This document shows positions 6,809-11,861 of a stretch of DNA of 11,861 nucleotides, one piece after another (position 1 is the stretch's first letter; every line of letters starts with the position of its first letter). Position numbers and translations under genes: made by a program. This DNA is from Prevotella sp. (GTDB lineage: Bacteria > Bacteroidota > Bacteroidia > Bacteroidales > Dysgonomonadaceae), in contig JAISKQ010000029.1 of the NCBI GenBank assembly GCA_031260865.1, positions 1 to 11,861 of the forward strand, in the 5' to 3' direction. The notes under the pieces are model-generated. The model was not told where the DNA came from. It made no database searches and saw only the letters and a list, made by a program, of their open reading frames with translations.

Positions 6809-7912
6809 TTATTTTATTTCAAAGTATTCTTTGTATCTGTCGTATAAGTGTCCTGCCTGTAGATAAGCCGACTGAGGACTCATAAAGTGTGAAAACTCAA
6901 ATGTTATCGCCTTGTCATATCCCGCCCGCTTAGCCGCTTCGAGTTTCATGCGTAGCTTATCAAATTTGATAGGAAGGAATTTGATAGGCATGTCGCGGTC
7001 GAATGTTTCGGCATTAGTCCAGCATTGCATTCCATATTTATCAGCCAGTTTCTTATTCACTTCAAAAAAGGCGTCAAGTTCGTCATAATCGATATGCCCG
7101 TCCTGAAAGGCGCACGCGTCAACCACTCCTTTTATACCATCGAATATTTCACCCCATTCTTTTTCATGCTCCTGAACCGAAACCGATTCCGTTTTAGACA
7201 ATTGTCCCGAAGCCGCCATCACCGCCTTTTTGCCGTCAATCCAAGGCGATATAAATGTGGGCAAGCCGTTGGATACGTCTTTACATTGTTTTCCCATCGA
7301 ATAAAAGGCATTGACGGCTCCTTTGGTTTTCCGGCTGATTTCGCCGCTTATATACCAGCCTCCGAAGCTCTTATGTTTTTCTCCATACTTTTTCCATACT
7401 TCATCTATCACATATTTATTATGTTCTATTTCGGATGATAAATCGCCTGTATCCCAATATTCGCCTGAATCGTAAAGTCCGAAGTAGAACTTCATACCAT
7501 GCTTTTGCGCCAATCTCAGATACATATCCACCAAATCCACCGAAGGCATATAGCAACCTTTTTTCAATAAGTATTCGGAAGGGTATGTGATAAATTTGCG
7601 GTATCCCGAACGAATCATAATGACCGTATCGATACCTATATTCTTCATGTGGCGAAAATCAAGATCCCACTCTTTTTCACCCCAGTTCTGATGCGGTATA
7701 TCGTGTGATATCTCATCCAAAAACGTTCCGGAGATACGAAGCCCGTTTGCCTTGGGCACGATCAGGTTACTTTGGATAGAATCATCCGTTTTTAAGGTTT
7801 TGCCATCATCCGAGACGTTTCCTCCGCAAGCAGTCACGATAGGTATCGCCATGGCGGATGCTCCGGCTATTGCCGTTTTTTTTAGAAAATCCCTACGATT
7901 ATTTGTTTCCAT
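6809..7912 (-). CDS. Tat-type lipoprotein with DUF4434-like TIM-barrel domain
   Basis: Exported protein (367 residues) that starts with a twin-arginine signal, NRRDFLKK (5-12), a hydrophobic stretch, and the lipobox VTAC, with Cys29 as the probable lipid anchor. SDD at 34-36 resembles the Ser-Asp-rich lipoprotein surface-export signal known in Bacteroides. The body matches what I know of DUF4434: SGTFLDEISHDIPHQNWG (61-78), FRHMKNIGIDTVIMI (86-100), a GGWYISGEIS block (184-193) and CWTNAETF (297-304). Glu191 and Glu302 lie where clan-A glycosidases carry their acid/base and nucleophile, so a glycosidase or glycan-binding role is reasonable but inferred. It is the first gene of an operon with an MFS sugar porter and an NagX-like acetyltransferase. 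A promoter candidate lies at 8050-8020. I know of no firmly assigned reaction for the family. Confidence 0.8.
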   Translation of the reverse strand: METNNRRDFLKKTAIAGASAMAIPIVTACGGNVSDDGKTLKTDDSIQSNLIVPKANGLRISGTFLDEISHDIPHQNWGEKEWDLDFRHMKNIGIDTVIMIRSGYRKFITYPSEYLLKKGCYMPSVDLVDMYLRLAQKHGMKFYFGLYDSGEYWDTGDLSSEIEHNKYVIDEVWKKYGEKHKSFGGWYISGEISRKTKGAVNAFYSMGKQCKDVSNGLPTFISPWIDGKKAVMAASGQLSKTESVSVQEHEKEWGEIFDGIKGVVDACAFQDGHIDYDELDAFFEVNKKLADKYGMQCWTNAETFDRDMPIKFLPIKFDKLRMKLEAAKRAGYDKAITFEFSHFMSPQSAYLQAGHLYDRYKEYFEIK

Positions 7913-8019
7913 ATAGTATTTGGTTATTGATTACATACAATCACGTAATTATCAGATATATAGCATCAGTAAAAGTATCAGATTCATTAAGGAGCCACGC
8001 TAAGTATATATCTATGCGA

Positions 8020-8050
8020 CAAATATGATAAAATATTTTTTATAAACAAA
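8020..8050 (-). promoter_or_regulatory. Bacteroidetes-type promoter of the DUF4434-MFS-acyltransferase operon
   Basis: On the minus strand, TTTG (8050-8047) is followed after 19 bases by CATATTTG (8027-8020), which matches the Bacteroides TTTG / TAnnTTTG consensus in all but one position, with standard spacing. Transcription would begin near 8013 and leave a leader of about 100 bases before the ATG at 7912. No other minus-strand match of this quality was found between here and the gene. Confidence 0.55.
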
Positions 8051-8126
8051 GTAATTTATTAAAATAATTAATTATATAAGACTTGATTCTGTTTTAAAAT
8101 TAAATACCTAATTATCAGTAAGCAGT

Positions 8127-8234
8127 GAACGTTCGTTAGCTGATAGCTCAAAACGTTCAATTACATTAGTCGTTTTTCGCGGATCGGCATAATAAGAATG
8201 TATTCTACTTCTGCTCTCGCTGCTCAAAACGTTC
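8127..8234. repeat. AACGTTC words and 13-base direct repeat
   Basis: GCTCAAAACGTTC occurs at 8146-8158 and again at 8222-8234. A third AACGTTC lies at 8128-8134. The first two words also form an imperfect nested hairpin: GAACGTT (8127-8133) with AACGTTC (8152-8158), and AGCT (8138-8141) with AGCT (8145-8148) around GAT. The arrangement could be a binding site for a dimeric regulator or a degraded repeat. Confidence 0.5.
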
Positions 8235-8286
8235 GTTTAATGTAGGCAGAACCTATGCTCAACAGAGATTGGAGGGGTTATTATTT

Positions 8287-8314
8287 AAAAAAAGTAACAA
8301 AAGTAACAGTTTTT
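8287..8314 (+). repeat. Repeat core copy A (partial)
   Basis: A shortened copy: A-tract followed by AGTAACAAAAGTAACAG and a T-run. GTGAC of the other copies is GTAAC here. The downstream TGCGCCATT block is absent, and the sequence continues into degenerate CTNNNAA words. Confidence 0.65.
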
Positions 8315-8366
8315 AAGTGTACTAGATTTCAAGAATTCAAGTTTACTAACTTGCTTTCATTCATTA

Positions 8367-8394
8367 CTCAAAACTCATAACTTACTACTCATAA
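8367..8394 (+). repeat. Heptad array 1
   Basis: Four consecutive 7-base words: CTCAAAA, CTCATAA, CTTACTA, CTCATAA. All begin CT and end in A, and the period is exactly seven. Confidence 0.65.
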
Positions 8395-8397
8395 ATC

Positions 8398-8449
8398 AAA
8401 AAGGTGACAAAAGTAACACTTTTCACAGCCATCATCGCTTTGCGCCATT
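8398..8449 (+). repeat. Repeat core copy B
   Basis: A-tract, GGTGACAAAAGTAACAC, a diverged middle, then CGCTTTGCGCCATT. The offset to copy C is 142 bases. Confidence 0.75.
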
Positions 8450-8454
8450 TTTTT

Positions 8455-8475
8455 CTCGTAACTCGTAACTCGTAA
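8455..8475 (+). repeat. Heptad array 2
   Basis: Three perfect tandem copies of CTCGTAA directly after core B. The reverse complement of the same word appears upstream of zwf at 2620-2632. Confidence 0.8.
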
Positions 8476-8480
8476 CTGCA

Positions 8481-8788
8481 TCCATCATATCAAAGACCTT
8501 TTCAATCATCAGCTTCGCGCCGTGAATGGTTTATTGTTCAAAAAGGTGACAAAAGTAACAGTTTTCAGATAACACCACATTGCGCCATTCCTCTTCATTT
8601 TCTCGTAACTTGTAACTCGTAACTTGGTAACTACTCCATCATTTCAAAGACCTTTTCAATCATCGTATCGCGCCGCGAATGGTTTATTGTTAAAAAAAGG
8701 TGACAAAAGTAACAGTTTTCGGGTAACACCGCTTTGCGCCATTCCTCATTCTTAATTCTTTTCTTGTACACTTGCACGCTTGTAAACT
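8481..8788 (+). repeat. Tandem 154-base composite repeat (two units)
   Basis: Unit C (8481-8634) and unit D (8635-8788) share blocks at a constant offset of 154 bases: TCCATCAT, TCAAAGACCTTTTCAATCAT, GCGCCG-GAATGGTTTATTGTT, the core (8540-8589 and 8692-8743) with GGTGACAAAAGTAACAGTTTTC, TAACACC and TGCGCCATTCCTC, then a heptad array. The strongly conserved blocks are separated by more variable stretches with small indels. Confidence 0.85.
8602..8630 (+). repeat. Heptad array 3
   Basis: CTCGTAA, CTTGTAA, CTCGTAA and CTTGGTAA in tandem, after core C. The last word has eight bases. Confidence 0.75.
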
Positions 8789-8829
8789 TGTACACTCAAA
8801 ACTTATCACTCAAAACTCAAAACTTCCAA
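8763..8829 (+). repeat. Heptad/octad array 4
   Basis: Four 8-base words (CTTGTACA, CTTGCACG, CTTGTAAA, CTTGTACA) are followed by five 7-base words (CTCAAAA, CTTATCA, CTCAAAA, CTCAAAA, CTTCCAA). The array follows core D. The same CT-start pattern runs through with no break in phase. Confidence 0.75.
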
Positions 8830-9020
8830 CTCATGTATATAGATAATTTTGTAAAAAAGAGATGACGGTTTTTAGGCGTTTATTGAAAGTAATTTGTGTT
8901 ATAAAAGGTTAAAATAATTCTTATTGAGCATAGACGCTGCCTATGCCAAGCGAAGGGGAAAAGTGAATTAATATGATTTTTATAAGAAATAAAATCACGA
9001 TTCATTCAAAACATTATAGT

Positions 9021-9051
9021 ATAAAAGAACTCTGATTTTCATCAGAGTTCT
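9021..9051 (-). terminator. Probable intrinsic terminator of the S9 peptidase gene
   Basis: A perfect 11-base stem, AGAACTCTGAT (9026-9036) with ATCAGAGTTCT (9041-9051). On the minus strand the loop reads GAAA, a stable GNRA-type tetraloop, and the stem runs into a short U-rich tail (TTTTAT). It lies about 85 bases after the peptidase stop codon. A second, weaker C/G-rich structure (9097-9122) lies between. Confidence 0.7.
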
Positions 9052-9135
9052 CTATATGCTGTTTGATTAATTATTCAGCGTTTTCTCCTATTTTCTTCCC
9101 CCTCCTTTGGCAGGGTAGGGGAGAGGAGAGGTAGG

Positions 9136-11679
9136 TTACTGCTTACTGTACAAGCTGTTCCACCATCCGGCGTCATCCTTCAGCCACTTGCTAAACCAAG
9201 CCATAATGGAATTGTTCCACTCGGTACGCCTTTTGTAATTCGCTATGCCATGATTCTCATCTTTGACCTGAATAAATTCAACAGGCTTACCTAATATTTT
9301 CAACGCGGTGTACATCTGGATGCTTTCGCCGATAGGGACATTTGTATCCACCGTCCCATGAGTGAGCAATATAGGCGTTTTCACCTTATCAGCGTTGTAC
9401 AACGGGCTTTGTTTTACATATAAATCAGGGTTATTCCACGGATAACTATTCGCGCTTGCCCCCGAACTGTAAGTATATCCCCAATAGCCTTCGCCCCAAT
9501 AGCTGCTGATGGAACTGATGCCCGCGTGGGAAACCGCCGCGGCGAACATATCGGTTTGCGTTTGCAGGTACATAGTCATAAAACCGCCGTACGAAGCTCC
9601 TATACAACCTATTTTTTTGTCATCGACAAAAGGATGCTCTTTTACAAATTGCTTTGTCCCTTCAATAATATCTTCCGCCGTGCGTTTTCCCCACGCGTTT
9701 ACATGCAGGGCGGCGAATTTCTGCCCGAACCCGGTTGTCCCGCTTGGTTGCACAATATACACCACATACCCCTGTGACGCGAATACATGTCCGGGATACG
9801 GACCTTCAAACGTGCGGGATGTAGGCGTTGTACCTCCGTAATAATAAACGATCAGAGGATATTTTTTAGCCGGGTCGAAATTAGGCGGCAAATAGCAACT
9901 GCCGGTAATTTCCACGCCCGCCGAACTGGTAAAATTCCAATCTTCCACCTTGCCCAATGTTATTTCCGCAAGCTGTTCTTTGTACGGATCGGCTATAAGG
10001 GTCGATTCTTTACTTTTCAGATCGTATAAATACGCCCGCGTCGAGTTCGAACGGCTTACTCCTGAGTAAACGCCAATCAGCGCGTTGTCGGCAGTGCTGA
10101 ACGCGCGTATGACATCCTCGCGTAAAGGCAGCTTTGTAAACACCTTCCCGGAAGGATTGTAGCTATACATATTCACATAGTCCTTATCCGTGGTGCGGAA
10201 GTATATAAGGTTATCCTTCTTGTTCCAGAAGCTGTCATCGATACTTGGGTCGAAATTTTTTGTTATCGGTTCTATTTCCTTTGTGGACAAGTCCATAATA
10301 AAAGCCAGCGCATTGTAGCTGTTGGCAATTTGTCCTTCCTCTATATTCAGCCCTATTCCGCCAAAAGCCTCTCCCGAGCCGGAGATAAGTATTTTTTTTC
10401 CGTCAGGAGAAAAAGACGCGCCATGCGCGAACCCTTCTTTTGACCATAATGTATCCAATTTCATGGAAGGTATATCCAACCTGAACAGGGAATAATTGCG
10501 AAAAGGCCGTTCGGTGATGGTTTCGTCCCAAATGGAGATTAACAGTTGCTTGGAATCAAGGCTTATATCGTTTATCGCTGTCGAATGCGAACCGAAAGTC
10601 AGTTGCTGGCTTAATCCCGTAGCCAAATCGTACTTATAGATAAAGGAGCGGTTCATATACCCCGGCTGACGGTCTTCCGGCGATTTCAGCAGTTTCAGGT
10701 CGCTCTTATTCTCTTCTTCTTTTTCCTGTTTTGAATAGAATAATGTTTTTTCATCAGGGGAAAACATAATGCCCACATCCGGTATATTCTTTGCCAAAAC
10801 GGATTCTTGCAAGGTGGCGGGATCGATGGTTTTCAAATCCACGCCCGCGTCGGTTTTGGAAATGTAGAATAATTTTTCACTTCGGGGCATCCATGACAAT
10901 TGACGTTTACTACCGTCGGTATCGAGAAGTACCGTCGCGCCTGTCTTTACATTATACAATTCGGTGGTGGATATACTTTTTTCGCCGAATGTGTTTCGGT
11001 AAGAAATCAACGCGTATTGTCCCCCCGCGGACAAACCGGTATATGTCACACGCTTACCCAGCATCATGTCTGTGAAATTGACAAAACGGTTGTTTGTGTT
11101 CACAGCGTAAAAATTTGTAAGCGAATCGCTTTTCTCGTTTTCTATCTCTATTTTCAATGTCGGAGGAACTTCATCTTTTGCCGACGCCAATAATTTGATA
11201 ACCACGCGACTCGGTTGCGGATACGGATTTATAGCGGTGGTAATATCTTTTTTATCCGAACGGAATGTACTTTCTTTGGTCGTCTTAGAGGTTGCCAATT
11301 TGTCGTTCACATATATTTCGAGCATGTTGGGAGTCGTTATCTTGAGCGTTCCTTTGGCATAGCGGTCGGCGCTGACATAGAATGAAATCAGTTGCAGCGA
11401 CGTGGCGTTTTCGACCGGCTTTTCCAAATAGAAAAAACCTTCGTCATCCGACTTCAGAGGTCTGACAAAGGCGGATTGTTCCGGAATAGTCAGGGACATT
11501 TTCAATAAGTCTTTCTCGGAAAACTTCTCTCCTTTAATGTTAATACTGTCTATCGTCAGCGGGTTAATGACTGTTACCGGAGGCGTTGTATATATTTGAG
11601 TCAGCGACTGTTTTTTTTGCGCTGACAAATTTGTTGCGGCAAACAGGCATACCGACAAAATAAATAATTTGGACTTCAT
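9136..11679 (-). CDS. Secreted S9 family serine peptidase (prolyl oligopeptidase/DPP-like)
   Basis: Exported peptidase (847 residues from the chosen ATG). Residues 1-20 form a signal peptide with likely cleavage after NLSA. A non-catalytic beta-rich segment covers about 20-190, a beta-propeller about 195-580, and the alpha/beta-hydrolase domain about 585-840. The nucleophile is Ser696 in GASYGGF; Asp778 (GTVDTN) and His810 (ENHG) complete the triad. Relatives cleave short peptides, often after Pro or Ala, and feed peptide use in the periplasm; specificity here is unknown. A longer frame could start at a TTG at 11709, but that would put the promoter -10-like box inside the gene and bury the signal peptide, so the ATG at 11679 was chosen. 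It is monocistronic, with its own promoter and terminator. Confidence 0.92.
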   Translation of the reverse strand: MKSKLFILSVCLFAATNLSAQKKQSLTQIYTTPPVTVINPLTIDSINIKGEKFSEKDLLKMSLTIPEQSAFVRPLKSDDEGFFYLEKPVENATSLQLISFYVSADRYAKGTLKITTPNMLEIYVNDKLATSKTTKESTFRSDKKDITTAINPYPQPSRVVIKLLASAKDEVPPTLKIEIENEKSDSLTNFYAVNTNNRFVNFTDMMLGKRVTYTGLSAGGQYALISYRNTFGEKSISTTELYNVKTGATVLLDTDGSKRQLSWMPRSEKLFYISKTDAGVDLKTIDPATLQESVLAKNIPDVGIMFSPDEKTLFYSKQEKEEENKSDLKLLKSPEDRQPGYMNRSFIYKYDLATGLSQQLTFGSHSTAINDISLDSKQLLISIWDETITERPFRNYSLFRLDIPSMKLDTLWSKEGFAHGASFSPDGKKILISGSGEAFGGIGLNIEEGQIANSYNALAFIMDLSTKEIEPITKNFDPSIDDSFWNKKDNLIYFRTTDKDYVNMYSYNPSGKVFTKLPLREDVIRAFSTADNALIGVYSGVSRSNSTRAYLYDLKSKESTLIADPYKEQLAEITLGKVEDWNFTSSAGVEITGSCYLPPNFDPAKKYPLIVYYYGGTTPTSRTFEGPYPGHVFASQGYVVYIVQPSGTTGFGQKFAALHVNAWGKRTAEDIIEGTKQFVKEHPFVDDKKIGCIGASYGGFMTMYLQTQTDMFAAAVSHAGISSISSYWGEGYWGYTYSSGASANSYPWNNPDLYVKQSPLYNADKVKTPILLTHGTVDTNVPIGESIQMYTALKILGKPVEFIQVKDENHGIANYKRRTEWNNSIMAWFSKWLKDDAGWWNSLYSKQ

Positions 11680-11706
11680 GGCATATATATTTTTAATTTC
11701 CAACGA

Positions 11707-11738
11707 CAAATATATGAATTTTAGTCTTTTCTTATAAA
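11707..11738 (-). promoter_or_regulatory. Bacteroidetes-type promoter of the S9 peptidase gene
   Basis: On the minus strand TATATTTG (11714-11707) matches TAnnTTTG exactly, with TTTA (11738-11735) 20 bases upstream as a 3-of-4 match to TTTG. Transcription would begin near 11700, about 20 bases before the ATG at 11679. This supports the shorter start. Confidence 0.55.
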
Positions 11739-11743
11739 ATTAT

Positions 11744-11861
11744 CAGGGTAAACGCACGAAATTTTCTTATTTTTCCGGTCAAAACGATTACTTTTGTCGA
11801 ATGGCCTCTATATATGATTATTTAAGCGAGATAAAAGACTACCGGATAGAGAAAAAATGTC
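11744..11861 (+). mobile_element. Left end of a probable ISAs1-like insertion sequence
   Basis: CAGGGTAAACGCACG begins at 11744. From memory, termini of ISAs1-family elements start with CAGGG. A reading frame resembling the start of an ISAs1 transposase begins 57 bases further in. Only this end is present, so the matching right inverted repeat and target duplication cannot be seen. Confidence 0.4.
11801..11861 (+). CDS. Partial CDS, probable ISAs1-family transposase N-terminus
   Basis: The window ends after 20 codons: MASIYDYLSEIKDYRIEKKC. The spacing of Leu-x-x-Ile-x-Asp-x-Arg matches the conserved opening of ISAs1-family (H-repeat) transposases, where L-x-x-I-x-D-x-R is followed by a basic stretch. 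TACTTTTG at 11789-11796 matches the TAnnTTTG promoter box but lies only four bases before the ATG, which would give a nearly leaderless message. Twenty residues are too few for a firm call; another short protein is possible. It is the only plus-strand gene. Confidence 0.45.
   Translation, partial: MASIYDYLSEIKDYRIEKKC

Larger units (their letters stand above)
8242..8943. repeat. Inverted repeat framing the repeat cluster
   Basis: The left arm, 8242-8262, read in reverse complement is TTGAGCATAG-GTT-CTGCCTA-C. The right arm at 8924-8943 is TTGAGCATAG-ACG-CTGCCTA. Ten plus seven bases match around three central mismatches. Each arm can also fold on itself (TAGG/CCTA on the left, GCATAG/CTATGC on the right). 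The arms enclose about 660 bases that contain all four plus-strand repeat cores. No transposase lies between them. Confidence 0.6.
7913..9135. other. 1.2-kb intergenic repeat region
   Basis: No credible protein or RNA gene is present. From the left it holds: the leader and promoter of the DUF4434-like gene (to 8050); an AT-rich stretch; a zone with three AACGTTC words (8127-8234); one arm of an inverted repeat (8242-8262); four copies of a repeat core with heptad arrays between them (8287-8829); the other arm (8924-8943); and a terminator (9021-9051). Stop codons occur in all frames and the repeats do not keep a common reading frame, so the region is structural or regulatory rather than coding. 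Confidence 0.8.

Noticed and set aside
7025..7438. Plus-strand open frame opposite the DUF4434-like gene
   Set aside because: It is antisense to a recognisable protein, and its translation is rich in Phe and Arg without any motif.
8540..8743. Apparent shared peptide KGDKSNSF..TP.CAIP encoded by the repeat cores
   Set aside because: The peptide is readable in copies C, D and E, but differences between copies show no synonymous bias, the frames diverge just upstream through indels, copy B breaks the motif, and no starts are shared. Nucleotide conservation explains it better.
8287..8788. CRISPR array
   Set aside because: Core spacing is irregular (110, 142, 154), intervening sequences are themselves related, and no cas gene is present.
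8844..8851. Plus-strand TAATTTTG promoter box
   Set aside because: It matches TAnnTTTG, but no TTTG lies at the right distance and no plus-strand gene follows.
11680..11709. Ten-residue N-terminal extension of the S9 peptidase from a TTG
   Set aside because: It would place a charged segment before the signal peptide and overlap the best promoter box; the internal ATG at 11679 gives a classical signal peptide.

Overview
The window reads as a chromosomal segment of a Gram-negative Bacteroidota, most likely order Bacteroidales. The reasons are the protein types (a Tat/lipobox TIM-barrel protein with a DUF4434-like sequence, an HGSNAT/NagX-like membrane acetyltransferase, a long S9 peptidase), the lack of clear Shine-Dalgarno sequences, AT-rich spacers, and promoter candidates that fit the Bacteroides TTTG / TAnnTTTG pattern. 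I cannot name a genus. All seven complete genes lie on the minus strand, so the window is transcribed right to left.

Layout from left to right. Positions 1-356 are non-coding: two hairpins at the edge, one copy of a dispersed repeat, and a probable terminator for the next genes. Positions 357-3601 hold an oxidative pentose phosphate operon, transcribed gnd (short form), zwf, pgl; zwf and pgl overlap by four bases. Positions 3602-3937 are an AT-rich spacer. Positions 3938-7912 hold a second operon: DUF4434-like lipoprotein, sugar-porter MFS transporter, then membrane acetyltransferase. A good promoter candidate lies about 110 bases upstream of its first gene. Positions 7913-9135 carry no gene but a dense set of repeats: four tandemly arranged copies of a core also found inverted near position 190, joined by arrays of a degenerate 7-8 base word, and framed by an inverted repeat. 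Positions 9136-11679 encode a secreted S9 serine peptidase with its promoter and terminator. From about 11744 a mobile element, probably ISAs1-like, seems to begin on the plus strand; only its first 20 codons are present.

Functionally, gnd-zwf-pgl convert glucose-6-phosphate to ribulose-5-phosphate with production of reduced nicotinamide cofactor. The middle operon looks like a small saccharide-handling unit: a probably surface or periplasmic lipoprotein with a glycosidase-like fold, a permease, and an enzyme of a family that acetylates amino sugars across a membrane. Its substrate is unknown, and this is the best candidate for undescribed biology among the genes. The most unusual non-coding structure is the composite repeat cluster at 8.2-8.9 kb.
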